Source: an uncultured Formosa sp.
Lineage (GTDB): Bacteria; Bacteroidota; Bacteroidia; Flavobacteriales; Flavobacteriaceae
Reading direction: 5' to 3'
DNA: 64,000 nucleotides
Assembly (NCBI RefSeq): GCF_947500765.1
Contig: NZ_CANMTH010000006.1
Span: 1-64,000 of the forward strand
Each line of letters starts with the position of its first letter. Position 1 is the stretch's first letter. Positions 34,776 to 44,590 of this stretch are shown in pieces. The translations under genes and the position numbers were made by a program. The notes beneath the pieces are model-generated. The model saw nothing but the letters and a program-made list of their open reading frames with translations. It made no database searches and was not told where the DNA came from.

Positions 34776-35242
34776 TATGCTGTTTTATCTTCTTTTTTAG
34801 TCCACTCCTGAAAAGGCTCTAAAGCAATATCTCTAGCAAGTTGTGTAAACGGAATACTGCGTTTCTCGTATGGCAACGGAATTTCTTTATAAATAAAGGC
34901 ATCATCAAACCCTATATTTGCAGCATCTTCTTGATTACTTCCGTAATACACTTTATCTGGACGGGCCCAATAAATGGCACCTAAACACATCGGGCAAGGT
35001 TCGCAAGAGGTATAAATCTCGCACCCTTCTAATTGAAATGTATTTAGGTTTTTACAAGCATCTCTAATCGCTGTAACTTCTGCATGTGCCGTTGGATCGT
35101 TAGTTGATGTGACCTTATTGTTACCACGTCCAACAATTTTTCCGTCTTTAACAACAACGCAACCAAAGGGTCCGCCTTCGTTATTATGCATTCCCCGTAA
35201 CGCTGCATTAACAGCTTCTTTCATAAATTTTTCTTTGCACAT
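34772..35242 (-). CDS. guaD: guanine deaminase
   Basis: The protein has 156 residues when started at the ATG at 35,242, the length of Bacillus GuaD. The zinc-binding deaminase motifs are TAHAEVTAI and CEPCPMCLGAIYWARP. GFDDAFIYKEI and the C-terminal PFQEWTKKEDKTAY match the domain-swapped Bacillus-type enzyme, which converts guanine to xanthine. The frame extends 18 codons upstream but the extra part is not family-like. It is cytosolic and acts in purine salvage or catabolism. Confidence 0.88.
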   Translation of the reverse strand: MCKEKFMKEAVNAALRGMHNNEGGPFGCVVVKDGKIVGRGNNKVTSTNDPTAHAEVTAIRDACKNLNTFQLEGCEIYTSCEPCPMCLGAIYWARPDKVYYGSNQEDAANIGFDDAFIYKEIPLPYEKRSIPFTQLARDIALEPFQEWTKKEDKTAY

Positions 35243-35403
35243 GGTCTTTGTAATTTTATATAGAATACGACGTAGTAGGTTGTATTCTGAATTCAAAAAT
35301 GACTATTTTATTTTAAAATAAGTCAAAAAAACAGCTATTTTCAATCAAAAAATTAGAAATCATATCACATTCAGTGTTTTAGAGACACCAAAAACGGAAA
35401 CTC

Positions 35404-36696
35404 TTAACAATCGTAATATTCCTTCTCGAAAGTCACTTTTTTACCGGTTAATTGTTCAATATTTTCTACATAATTATCGAAAGCTTTGCATACTCCTCTT
35501 AAAACGCTGTGATATGTTTTATCAGTTGTTATTATATATAATTCTGAACCTCCTCTACCTCTAGCGGGCAAGATATTACGAATACTAAACGAATCTATTT
35601 CTGCGATATCAAATGTTTGTGCATATCCCTTAGCAGAGCATCCAATTTTATTATTCGCCGTATCTGTCCAAATAATAGTTGTCGCTTGAAACGCTGCCGT
35701 TATAGCATTTGGTCTGTATGTAATACGCGCGTTTCTCATGTAATCTTTAGGGCAATTAAAATCGCCTTGTAAAGTTAAAACGTTAGAAATTACAATGTCT
35801 TTCTCATACGCTTCATCCATTAATAACTTAGGATATTCTCTGTTATTCTTAATAGTTATAGAGGTGTTACCTGCATCAAATTGCCACTTCGAATCGTATG
35901 TATAACAAATAGACAAACTGATGTTATTTAAATTGAATATTAGATTTTTCTGATCGTCTCTTTCATATCCATTAAACGTTTGATCTTTAAACACATCTTG
36001 TAGAAGTACCCTTTTTAAATCGTAATAACTATCGTCTGTACCTAATGCGCTATAGCAATGGCTATAAAAGTGCAATACAGGAACATCGGTTCGTGGATTA
36101 TCAAAATACGCGTGCAGGGTGTTTAGTATAATATTCCCAATACGAACAGGATATTTAAATTTTAGTAGTTTTTGATTGTAAGGAGATGTTTCAAAATAAA
36201 CGTGCGGATTTTGTTGTATATCGGCATAAGTCGTTTCCCATGAAAGAAATACTTTTGGTTCTGATTGAATCTCATAACCAGCATTATAATCTGTATAATT
36301 TTCAGTTAAAACCGTATAATTTTTAGGATATTTACGTATCCAGATTCTCTTTTTATAACGCTCTGACTTATGAACATTATGAAAAAACACATCATTATTA
36401 AAATGAAATCTCTGCGACAATTGAGTGTATACTTCCTTAAAACCTTTAAACGTTACAGGAATATCGTTTTGATGGTGATCGAAAAGAAACAAGTAATTAT
36501 CCCCATCCCCCTTTAAATTAATGTAAGCATATTGTAAATCGTCCAGATTAACCAAGCTGTTATATATACTCCTTTCGCTATAATCTTGGCAAATTAATAT
36601 ATTATTTTCTATGCTTACTTCGCCATTAGCTGTTGGCTTAGGAAACAGATTATTATGCGCTTGATTGTTCCCAAAAAATGTATTTATAATACTCAT
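35404..36696 (-). CDS. hypothetical cytosolic protein
   Basis: This 430-residue soluble protein has no signal peptide or membrane helix and no family was recognised. It is mostly beta-rich, with many Tyr, Phe and His residues (DDLQYAYINLKGDGDNYLF, VPVLHFYSHCYSALGTDDSY). The last 90 residues (FDIAEIDSFSIRN, LYIITTDKTYHSVLRG) look like a PH-like barrel ending in a helix. It is transcribed alone between the deaminase and a small membrane-protein gene. Confidence 0.75.
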   Translation of the reverse strand: MSIINTFFGNNQAHNNLFPKPTANGEVSIENNILICQDYSERSIYNSLVNLDDLQYAYINLKGDGDNYLFLFDHHQNDIPVTFKGFKEVYTQLSQRFHFNNDVFFHNVHKSERYKKRIWIRKYPKNYTVLTENYTDYNAGYEIQSEPKVFLSWETTYADIQQNPHVYFETSPYNQKLLKFKYPVRIGNIILNTLHAYFDNPRTDVPVLHFYSHCYSALGTDDSYYDLKRVLLQDVFKDQTFNGYERDDQKNLIFNLNNISLSICYTYDSKWQFDAGNTSITIKNNREYPKLLMDEAYEKDIVISNVLTLQGDFNCPKDYMRNARITYRPNAITAAFQATTIIWTDTANNKIGCSAKGYAQTFDIAEIDSFSIRNILPARGRGGSELYIITTDKTYHSVLRGVCKAFDNYVENIEQLTGKKVTFEKEYYDC

Positions 36697-36798
36697 AGCA
36701 GGTTATAAATTGTAGATTACTATAGTCACGCCCTCCATATAAAAGAACTAAACATCTAGCAAAAATACTAATGATAACAAATGATTAGGTAATAAATG

Positions 36799-36975
36799 TT
36801 ATTTATTATTTTTCTGTTTCTTTTTCCAAATCACATAAAAGATTACCATGAGTATGGGTAGAATTACAAAGACAATAACATCGAACGGATCTGTAAAATC
36901 TATAGGCGTATTATCATCTGGGTTCGGAGTTCCTAAAGGCAATTGTGCTAATAATTTATATGCTGTATTTATCAT
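36799..36975 (-). CDS. small membrane protein, 58 residues
   Basis: The product starts MINTAYKLLAQLPLGTPNPD, continues DNTPIDFTDPFDVIVFVILP with one transmembrane helix, and ends in a Lys-rich cytoplasmic tail (WKKKQKNNK). The combination of a PLGTPNPDDNTPID segment and a single helix recurs as a small conserved protein in flavobacteria. Function unknown. The coding pattern is clean and the ATG is the only good start. Confidence 0.68.
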   Translation of the reverse strand: MINTAYKLLAQLPLGTPNPDDNTPIDFTDPFDVIVFVILPILMVIFYVIWKKKQKNNK

Positions 36976-37201
36976 AATTTTTTCTGGTTTATATGAAGTA
37001 AAATATATTTAAGCTCTATTAAAAGCTATTGATTATAGATACTGTAATGTTAAGATACTGTAATATTTTTAAAGATAACAGATACTTTGCATTTGCGTTA
37101 ACATCTATTAGAATAGAGCAAAGATAGGATGAGTTCCAATCCTACCTTTACACTATGTTAAGGCATAATAAAGTGCCAAGTGAACACAAAAAGCAAAGAA
37201 C

Positions 37202-38602
37202 ATGGAGACTGAAACAAAAAAAAACACATTTAAAACAATTAATCCTACAAATGGCACACCGTTATCGACATATACCTATATGACAGATAACACTGTGAAC
37301 GAAAAAATAGAAGCCTCGCATAAAGCATTTTTAGATTGGAGACACCAACCATTTGAAGCACGTGCCAAAATTATACAAGCTATTGGTGAAGAATTACAAC
37401 ATTATAAAACGGAGTTAGCAGAACTTATGACCGACGAAATGGGTAAACTCCTTACCCAAAGTCAGCAAGAAATAGATATTTGTACTGCCGTTTGTAAATA
37501 TGCTGCAAATGAAGCTGAAATCATACTTAAGCCTGAAGAACGTGAATTATCTAATGGCTTTAAAGGACGTATTACCTACTCGCCTATAGGTATTATATAT
37601 GGTATACAACCTTGGAACTATCCCTCTTACCAAGTTATTCGTTATGCCATTACTAATTTAATGGCAGGAAATAGTATATTATTAAAACATGCGTCGAATG
37701 TAACAGGAACTGCAAAACTTTTAGAATCTATTTTTAAAGCTGCAGGCTTACCAGATGGTTTATTCACTGTATTGGTTATTAATCACGACCAATCTGATGC
37801 GATTATTAAAAACAAATTAGTACGTGGTGTAACCTTAACAGGTAGCCCTGAAGCAGGTAAAATTATCGGAGAAAAGGCAGGAGCACAATTAAAAAAATCT
37901 GTTATGGAATTAGGAAGTAACGATGCCTATTTAATTTTTGAAGATGCAGATATTGAGCTTGCTGTAGCCGAATCTGTTAAAGGTCGTATATACAATAACG
38001 GAGAAACGTGCATTGCTGCTAAACGGTTTATAGCTACAGATGCGATATATGATAAATTTAAAGAAGCGTTTGTAAAAGCTATGTCTGAGTTAAAACTCGG
38101 AGATCCTAAAGCAAAAGACACCGACTTAGGACCAATGGCAAGGGCCGATTTAAGAGACAAATTACACGAACAACTAACAGAAAGTGTAAATAAAGGCGCC
38201 AAAATATTATGTGGTGGTGCTCCAAAACAAGGTAACGGATACTATTATCCAGCAACTGTTTTAGGAGATGTTGCTCCAGGACAACCCGCCTACGACGATG
38301 AGCTTTTTGGACCAGTAGCCGCTTTAATTAGAGCCAAAGACGATGAAGATGCCATGCGCATAGCCAACGATAGTCGTTTTGGACTTGGAGGAGGAATCTT
38401 TTCTAAAGATGTTAAACGCGCTGTACATTTAGCAGATAAATATTTCGATACCGGAATGGTCTTTATCAATACTTTTGGTTTAGCCGATCCGCAAATGCCT
38501 TTTGGTGGCGTTAAAGATTCTGGTTACGGAAGAGAACATGGAGGATTTGGTTTGAAAGAATTTGTAAATATTAAAGCCATTACCATAGGTAAAACAAAAT
38601 AA
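37202..38602 (+). CDS. aldehyde dehydrogenase, succinate-semialdehyde type
   Basis: This 466-residue cytosolic NAD(P)-dependent enzyme has the cofactor loop LTGSPEAGKIIGEKAG, the general base Glu in VMELGSNDAYLIFE, and the catalytic Cys in NNGETCIAAKRFI. The C-terminal block is DSGYGREHGGFGLKEFVNIK. Length and motifs fit the YneI/GabD-like group that oxidises succinate semialdehyde. It is monocistronic, followed by a strong terminator. Confidence 0.9.
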   Translation: METETKKNTFKTINPTNGTPLSTYTYMTDNTVNEKIEASHKAFLDWRHQPFEARAKIIQAIGEELQHYKTELAELMTDEMGKLLTQSQQEIDICTAVCKYAANEAEIILKPEERELSNGFKGRITYSPIGIIYGIQPWNYPSYQVIRYAITNLMAGNSILLKHASNVTGTAKLLESIFKAAGLPDGLFTVLVINHDQSDAIIKNKLVRGVTLTGSPEAGKIIGEKAGAQLKKSVMELGSNDAYLIFEDADIELAVAESVKGRIYNNGETCIAAKRFIATDAIYDKFKEAFVKAMSELKLGDPKAKDTDLGPMARADLRDKLHEQLTESVNKGAKILCGGAPKQGNGYYYPATVLGDVAPGQPAYDDELFGPVAALIRAKDDEDAMRIANDSRFGLGGGIFSKDVKRAVHLADKYFDTGMVFINTFGLADPQMPFGGVKDSGYGREHGGFGLKEFVNIKAITIGKTK

Positions 38603-38628
38603 TAGACCATCTATCTCAATTATTATAA

Positions 38629-38657
38629 AACGCTCTAATCAATATGATTAGAGCGTT
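38629..38657 (+). terminator. intrinsic terminator of the aldehyde dehydrogenase gene
   Basis: A perfect 12-bp stem AACGCTCTAATC/GATTAGAGCGTT with a five-base loop is followed by a run of eight T residues, counting the two that close the stem. Confidence 0.88.
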
Positions 38658-38762
38658 TTTTTTAGCACAAATGCTGCACTTAAAACCTTTATTTCTAATT
38701 ATTTTACAATTATCTACTTGTAAAACACTATATAACAACACCTTAAACAGGATTAACATTAA

Positions 38763-38825
38763 TTTAATAGTATAACACTTTTGTATTAATAGTAATACTA
38801 TTAAATTTGCGAGAAATAGTATTAA
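38763..38825 (+). promoter_or_regulatory. promoter and TetR-type operator of the exporter operon
   Basis: A -33 TTTTG (38,779-38,783) and a -7 TAAATTTG (38,802-38,809) are separated by 18 bases. Between and over them lies the palindrome TTAATAGTAATACTATTAA (38,786-38,804). Extra half-sites AATAGTAT occur at 38,765 and 38,815. A TetR regulator bound here would cover the promoter, which predicts autorepression of the operon. Confidence 0.7.
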
Positions 38826-38827
38826 TT

Positions 38828-39508
38828 ATGATAGATTTACTCTCAACCTTCAAAATACAGATTCCTACAGGAGTGTATTTAAAAGATCCAGAATCTTCGG
38901 CTTTAGGAAAGCGCATTATAGAAAGTAGTATTGTGCTAATTAAAGAACATGGCTTCGAAGATTTCAATTTCAAGAAATTAGGCGAAGTTATCCAATCTAA
39001 CGAAAGTTCTATTTACCGTTATTTTGAAAGTAAACACAAGTTGTTAGTGTACCTTACATCGTGGTATTGGAGCTGGATTGAACGTCAGCTTATAATCGAA
39101 ACTTACAGTAATAACAATCCGGAAGACAAGCTAAAAAAAGCAATACTGGTTGTGAGCAGAACAGCAGAGCAAGATCAACAATATAGCCATATTGATGAAG
39201 TGCTTTTAAATAAAATAATTATTCACGAAAACTCGAAATCTTATTTAACTAAAAATGTAGATTCAGATAATAAAGAAGGTGCTTTTATGCCTTATAAACG
39301 TGTTATTCATCGTTTATCAAAAATTATAACAGAGTACAATGCTAAGTATGCTTATCCTTTAAGTCTAGCAAGCACCATTGTAGAAGGCGCTTTACATCAG
39401 CATTTCATAAAAGACCATTTCATATCTATTACAAATTGTGATAATACCCATTCACCCTCAGATTTCTACATCGATTTAACACTAAAAACATTAGTTAATG
39501 AAAATTAA
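38828..39508 (+). CDS. TetR/AcrR-family regulator
   Basis: The 226-residue protein, counted from the ATG at 38,828, has an N-terminal helix-turn-helix (GKRIIESSIVLIKEHGFEDF, KLGEVIQSNESSIYRYFESK) and a C-terminal ligand-binding helical domain. The in-frame TTG at 38,807 lies inside the -7 box and cannot be the start. It is the first gene of the TetR-ABC-HlyD-TolC operon and overlaps the ABC gene by 11 bases. It probably senses the exported compound or a related signal. Confidence 0.88.
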   Translation: MIDLLSTFKIQIPTGVYLKDPESSALGKRIIESSIVLIKEHGFEDFNFKKLGEVIQSNESSIYRYFESKHKLLVYLTSWYWSWIERQLIIETYSNNNPEDKLKKAILVVSRTAEQDQQYSHIDEVLLNKIIIHENSKSYLTKNVDSDNKEGAFMPYKRVIHRLSKIITEYNAKYAYPLSLASTIVEGALHQHFIKDHFISITNCDNTHSPSDFYIDLTLKTLVNEN

Positions 39509-41162
39509 AGAGTTAACGCCATGGAGGCGTTTTTTAGGACTTCTAAAATTAGAACGTAAAGACATTTATCAAATAGGATATTACGCAGTTTTTGAAGGTA
39601 TAGTTGGGCTGTCTTTACCTTTGGGAATTCAGGCCATTATTAACTTATTACAAGGCGCACAAACGTCTGCATCTTTATATGTCCTGATTATTTTAGTGAC
39701 TTCTGGAGTTGCATTTTCTGGAGCATTACGATTGATGCAAATGCGTATTATTGAAACCATTCAGCAACGCATATTTACTCGTGCATCTTTTGATTTAAGT
39801 TATCGATTTCCGAAAATTAAAATGAGTGAATTACGTAATTATTATTTACCAGAATTAGCGAATCGTTTTTTCGATACATTAACCATACAGAAAGGATTAT
39901 CTAAAATTTTAATTGATGTGCCATCTGCCCTATTACAAATAATATTGGCGCTGGTATTACTTTCTTTTTATCATGCCTTTTTTATGGTTTTCGGACTGTT
40001 ATTATTAGTTCTTATTTATGTGGTTTTTAAGTATACTGCGCAACGCGGATTGGATACCAGTTTAGTAGAATCTAAATACAAGTATAGTGTAGCACACTGG
40101 TTGCAAGAGATTTCTCGTACTGTAATTAGTTTTAAAATTTCTGGCCGCACTAATTTAGCAATGCAAAAAAGTGACACTTTAGTGAATAATTATTTAGAGT
40201 CTCGAGAAAATCATTTCAAGATTTTAATGCTGCAGTTTATGCAAATGATAAGCTTTAAAGTTTTAGTAACTGCTGGTTTATTAGTTATTGGAGGACTTTT
40301 AGTATTAGACCAACGTATGAATATTGGACAATTTGTAGCTGCTGAAATTGTAATTCTATTGATTATAAATTCTGTTGAAAAATTACTTCTAGGCTTAGAA
40401 TCTTTTTATGATGTATTAACATCTATAGAAAAATTAGGTCAGGTTGTAGACAAACCTTTAGAATCACAAAAAGGAGAATCGATTAAACAAAATGCCGAAT
40501 TAACAATAGAATTAGCAAATGTCTCTTACAAATTACCAGAGCAAAACAAGCCTATATTAGACAAATTATCGTTTATTATAAACCAAAAAGACCGCATATG
40601 GATTAAAGGAGAAAGTGGTTCTGGTAAATCGAGTTTAATTCAACTTATAGCAGGTATTTTAGAACCCACTAATGGTCATATTTACGTTAATAATTTATCT
40701 ATAGAAAGTTTATTCTTAAATGAATATCGTGCTCATTTAGGATTGTCTTTATCTGATGAATCTCCATTTGAAGGCACAATAAAAGAAAATGTGTCTTTCG
40801 GAAACCCTGACATTGATAACGAAACCATTTATAAGGTTTTTGATGAGTTACGCTTAACCGATTTCTTAAAACAACAACCTCAAGGCTTAAGTACCATTTT
40901 AAAACCCGAAGGAAAACAAGTGCCTTACACTGTGATAAGAAAAATACTTATTGCAAGGGCCTTAGTTAAGCAACCTAAAATATTAATATTTGAAGACCCA
41001 TTAGATCATTTCCCAAAAGATGAAGCCGAACGTATTATTAAACTTCTAACAAGTCCAGAGAAGCCTTGGAGTCTTATAATAGTTAGTAATAGCGAACATT
41101 GGAAGGATACGTGTAACAAACAAATTACACTTAAAAATGGAAATATAATCAACGAATTCTAA
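39498..41162 (+). CDS. ABC exporter, fused permease and degenerate ATPase
   Basis: The 554-residue inner-membrane protein has six helices in residues 25-290 and an ATPase domain from about 335. Walker A is intact (GESGSGKS, 371-378). The signature LSGGQ is replaced by PEGKQVPYTVIRK, and Walker B reads ILIFEDPLD with Asp and Glu swapped. The Q-loop Gln is absent, and the switch His is missing (LIIVSNSEHW). It may therefore hydrolyse ATP poorly or in an unusual way. With HlyD and TolC partners downstream it resembles type I secretion exporters without a peptidase domain. Confidence 0.85.
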   Translation: MKIKELTPWRRFLGLLKLERKDIYQIGYYAVFEGIVGLSLPLGIQAIINLLQGAQTSASLYVLIILVTSGVAFSGALRLMQMRIIETIQQRIFTRASFDLSYRFPKIKMSELRNYYLPELANRFFDTLTIQKGLSKILIDVPSALLQIILALVLLSFYHAFFMVFGLLLLVLIYVVFKYTAQRGLDTSLVESKYKYSVAHWLQEISRTVISFKISGRTNLAMQKSDTLVNNYLESRENHFKILMLQFMQMISFKVLVTAGLLVIGGLLVLDQRMNIGQFVAAEIVILLIINSVEKLLLGLESFYDVLTSIEKLGQVVDKPLESQKGESIKQNAELTIELANVSYKLPEQNKPILDKLSFIINQKDRIWIKGESGSGKSSLIQLIAGILEPTNGHIYVNNLSIESLFLNEYRAHLGLSLSDESPFEGTIKENVSFGNPDIDNETIYKVFDELRLTDFLKQQPQGLSTILKPEGKQVPYTVIRKILIARALVKQPKILIFEDPLDHFPKDEAERIIKLLTSPEKPWSLIIVSNSEHWKDTCNKQITLKNGNIINEF

Positions 41163-41169
41163 GACTCAT

Positions 41170-42531
41170 ATGTTAAACATATCCCATAATCACACATCAG
41201 AACAGATCGATATAAAGAAATTTAAGTCTGGTCAGCATATATTTGACATTCAATACCATAAAATATTCAAAAAGCTCCTTTTAGTCTTTTTTATTATCAT
41301 TGGAATTATCATGTTATTACCATGGACACAAAGTATATCTAGCTCAGGTAGTGTAACTACAATTAAACCAGGACAACGTCCGCAAACTTTACAATCTCAA
41401 ATTCCAGGGCGTATTGAAGAATGGTTTGTACAAGAAGGTGATTTTGTAAAACAAGGCGATACCATACTTCGTATTTCAGAAATAAAAAGTGAGTATTTTG
41501 ACACACAACTTACAGCACGAACAGGAAACCAGATTACTGCTAAAACCTCGTCTGTAGAAGCGTATAAAAACAAAGTAAATGCCTTAAGAAATCAAATTTC
41601 TGCTTTACAACAAGAACGTCGTTTAAAATTAGAGCAAGCCGAAAATAAACTGATACAATCCCGATTAAAAGTTACCACAGATAGTATGGATTTAGAAGCG
41701 GCTAAAATTAATGCAACTATTGCCGAAACACAATATCAACGTGCTGTAACTCTTGAAAAAGAAGGCTTAAAAGCGGTTAAAGATGTCGAAGAAAAATACG
41801 CTAAACTTCAAGATACTCAAGCGAAACTCATGTCTTTACAGAACAAGTTTTTAAGTACAAAAAATGAAGTTATTAATAGTCAGTTAGCGATTTCAACCAT
41901 TAGTGCAACATATAACGATAAATTTGCAAAGTCTGAAAGCGATTTATATACAGCACAATCTATTGGATATAATGCAGAGGTTGAAGTTTCTAAATTAGAA
42001 AGTAGTTTAGCAAATTACACTAAGCGTAGTAGCTTACTTTATATTACAGCACCACTAGATGGCTACATTAATCAAACCATAAAGTCTGGAGTTGGAGAAA
42101 CGCTAAAAGAAGGCGAACAATTGGTGAATATTATGCCTGCAAATTACGAATTGGCAGTAGAAATGTACGTGCGTCCTATAGATTTACCATTACTACACAA
42201 AGGTGAAAAAGTACGTGTGCAGTTTGACGGTTGGCCTGCAATTGTATTTAGCGGATGGCCAAATGTATCTTATGGAACCTATGGTGCTAAAATTATAGCG
42301 GTAGAAAATTTTATCAGTTCTAACGGTATGTATCGTGTGTTATTAAGCCCAGATGAAACCGATGTAGAGTGGCCAGAAGCAATTCGTGTAGGTTCTGGAG
42401 CACAAACCATTGCGTTATTAGACAATGTGCCTATTTGGTATGAATTATGGAGACAAATTAACAGCTTCCCTCCTAACTTTTACCAACCAGCAGGAGCTTC
42501 AAAATCGAAAACAGATAAAAACAGTTATTAA
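41170..42531 (+). CDS. HlyD-family membrane fusion protein
   Basis: This 453-residue protein has one N-terminal transmembrane helix (KLLLVFFIIIGIIMLLPW, about residues 37-54). A biotinyl-lipoyl half (GRIEEWFVQEGDFVKQGDTI) leads into a long alpha-helical hairpin (about residues 120-285, rich in Gln, Lys and Leu heptads). A second lipoyl half and beta-barrel follow (ITAPLDGYINQTIKSGVGE). It would bridge the ABC exporter and the TolC channel across the periplasm. It starts seven bases after the ABC gene and its stop overlaps the TolC gene by one base. Confidence 0.88.
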   Translation: MLNISHNHTSEQIDIKKFKSGQHIFDIQYHKIFKKLLLVFFIIIGIIMLLPWTQSISSSGSVTTIKPGQRPQTLQSQIPGRIEEWFVQEGDFVKQGDTILRISEIKSEYFDTQLTARTGNQITAKTSSVEAYKNKVNALRNQISALQQERRLKLEQAENKLIQSRLKVTTDSMDLEAAKINATIAETQYQRAVTLEKEGLKAVKDVEEKYAKLQDTQAKLMSLQNKFLSTKNEVINSQLAISTISATYNDKFAKSESDLYTAQSIGYNAEVEVSKLESSLANYTKRSSLLYITAPLDGYINQTIKSGVGETLKEGEQLVNIMPANYELAVEMYVRPIDLPLLHKGEKVRVQFDGWPAIVFSGWPNVSYGTYGAKIIAVENFISSNGMYRVLLSPDETDVEWPEAIRVGSGAQTIALLDNVPIWYELWRQINSFPPNFYQPAGASKSKTDKNSY

Positions 42532-43919
42532 TGCAAAAACTATTTACATATATATGCTTGATTTTTGTGACTGTGAATTATGCACAGCCTAACGACAGTG
42601 TTCTATCTTTAGAAGAATACTTGGGATATGTAAAAAACTATCATCCCGTTGTAAAACAAGCGCATTTATTAACTACTGAAGGAGAGGCCAAGCTATTAAA
42701 ATCTAGAGGAGCTTTTGATCCTAAACTTTCGGTAGATTATAATCGGAAAAAATTCAAGGGTACAGAATACTACGATAAGCTAAATACGACCTTTAAAATT
42801 CCAACGTGGTATGGCGTAGAATTAAGTGCGAAGTATGAAAATACCGATGGAAAATATTTAAACCCGGAATACAACACACCTGAAGATGGTTTATATAGCG
42901 CTGGTATTTCTTTAAATCTTGCTCAAGGTTTACTAACCAATAAACGTATGGCAACGTTAAAACAAGCAAAATTGTATACCAAGCAAGTTGAAGCTAAACG
43001 CCAGTTAATGGTGAATGAATTTCTTTACGAAGCCATAACGACTTATTTTAATTGGTTAAAAAACTATCAAGCAAAACAAGTCTATTCAAATTATGTTGTA
43101 AATGCTAAAAATAGATTAAACAATGTTAAAAAAAGCTATTTTGCTGGCGAATACCCAGCAGTAGATACGCTAGAAGCGAGTATTAATTACAAATCTCGTT
43201 TACTAGATTATGAAAAATCAAGAATTGGATATGTAAAATCTACTTTAGAGGTCTCTAATTATTTATGGTTAGAAAATAATTTACCATTAGAATTAAAAGA
43301 TTCTATTGTTCCCGACATACAAACTATTGATGTGATTGATGTTGTGCTTAATAGTTCTATTTTAAATAGTACCGACGAACTTATAGAAAACCATCCGAAA
43401 CTTCAAGAGTTAAAACTTAAAGAAGATATCCTGACGGTAGACCGGAACTTAAAAAAAAACAACTTATTACCCATTGTGAACTTAGAATACAATTTCTTAT
43501 CGTCTGATTATGAACACTTAGATACGTTTAATACTGCAGATTACAAAAGCGGACTTAAAGTTGTCTTTCCTTTATTCTTAAGAAAAGAACGGGGAGATTT
43601 AGCTATGGCTAAAATGAAATTACAAGATATCTCTTATGATATTTCGTTAACTAAAGTTACTTTAAAAAATAAAATTGAAGGGACTATTCAAGATATTGCC
43701 TCTTATGAGATTCAATATGATTTATTACTGGATTTAGTTCTCGATTATAAAAATATTGTAAAAAGTGAAGAACGTAAATTTAGCCTAGGAGAAGGCTCTC
43801 TTTTTCTAGTAAATTATAGAGAAGCAAAATTAATAGAAACGCAACTGAAGCAAATCGATTCTGAATATCAGTTATTCAATAAAAAATCAGAATTATTAAG
43901 AGTTTTAAACACCTTGTAA
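42531..43919 (+). CDS. TolC-family outer membrane efflux protein
   Basis: The 462-residue protein has a signal peptide (LFTYICLIFVTVNYAQP) and two internally related halves of long coiled-coil helices with outer-membrane beta segments. Examples are LSLEEYLGYVKNYHPVVKQA and, later, DELIENHPKLQELKLKEDIL. Both repeats open with the hP.(h/l)K/Q motif of TolC proteins. It forms the outer-membrane exit duct for the ABC/HlyD exporter. Confidence 0.88.
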   Translation: MQKLFTYICLIFVTVNYAQPNDSVLSLEEYLGYVKNYHPVVKQAHLLTTEGEAKLLKSRGAFDPKLSVDYNRKKFKGTEYYDKLNTTFKIPTWYGVELSAKYENTDGKYLNPEYNTPEDGLYSAGISLNLAQGLLTNKRMATLKQAKLYTKQVEAKRQLMVNEFLYEAITTYFNWLKNYQAKQVYSNYVVNAKNRLNNVKKSYFAGEYPAVDTLEASINYKSRLLDYEKSRIGYVKSTLEVSNYLWLENNLPLELKDSIVPDIQTIDVIDVVLNSSILNSTDELIENHPKLQELKLKEDILTVDRNLKKNNLLPIVNLEYNFLSSDYEHLDTFNTADYKSGLKVVFPLFLRKERGDLAMAKMKLQDISYDISLTKVTLKNKIEGTIQDIASYEIQYDLLLDLVLDYKNIVKSEERKFSLGEGSLFLVNYREAKLIETQLKQIDSEYQLFNKKSELLRVLNTL

Positions 43920-43961
43920 TATTTTTCAATAAACTTTTAATAATTATAAACATATAGAATA

Positions 43962-44000
43962 AAAACCGTCCCTAAACATATGTTTAGGGACGGTTTTTTT
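43962..44000. terminator. strong bidirectional terminator
   Basis: A nearly perfect 18-bp palindrome (AAAACCGTCCCTAAACAT and its complement), followed by a long T-run on the plus strand, lies between the convergent TolC and redoxin genes. Confidence 0.88.
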
Positions 44001-44029
44001 TTATAAAATTTCCTTTTAAAATTATACTA

Positions 44030-44536
44030 TTAAGCCTCTCCTCTAGCTGGATAATCTTTATTAATAACAAAATCTATAGACTTTAAAATAGCTATAATCT
44101 CTGGTCTTGCAAATGGCATTGTTTGTACAGACGACGCGTATAATGTGCGATCAGGACGGATTAAAAAGATAGCCGGTTCAACGAATGTTTCTGGCTCATC
44201 CTTTATACCTTTAGAAATATATAACCCCCAAGTTCTCGCTTCTTCAATTGGTAAATTATATCCTAATGGCACATCTGCAATATCCCAATCATTATAAGTT
44301 GCTTTAGCTATTGCTTCTGTATCAGCACTTATTGCAACAACGTTTACGCCTTTATCTGTAAAATCTTGAATATGCTTTTGTATAGTTTCGAGATACGTTT
44401 TACACACTGGGCAATGTTTCCCTCTATAAACCACCATAAGAGTGAAATTTTCGGGGTTTTGTTCGCTAAGTGTCCATGTACTACCATTTACTAAGTTTAT
44501 TGATATATCTGGTGTTTCTGTTCTTGGTTTAATCAT
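44030..44536 (-). CDS. AhpC/TSA-type redoxin
   Basis: The 168-residue thioredoxin-fold protein has the redox motif CPVC (residues 41-44 in VVYRGKHCPVCKTYLETI), followed by VVAISADTEAIAKA and VEPAIFLIRPDRTLYASSV. The CxxC is where AhpC-type peroxiredoxins have their peroxidatic Cys, so it may act as a peroxidase or reductase. There is no signal peptide. It lies 54 bases after the NAD(P)-binding protein gene on the same strand and is probably co-transcribed. Confidence 0.85.
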   Translation of the reverse strand: MIKPRTETPDISINLVNGSTWTLSEQNPENFTLMVVYRGKHCPVCKTYLETIQKHIQDFTDKGVNVVAISADTEAIAKATYNDWDIADVPLGYNLPIEEARTWGLYISKGIKDEPETFVEPAIFLIRPDRTLYASSVQTMPFARPEIIAILKSIDFVINKDYPARGEA

Positions 44537-44590
44537 AATATGTGTTTTAAAAATTAAAAATAAAGTAATTAGATATTGAAATAAATCTAA

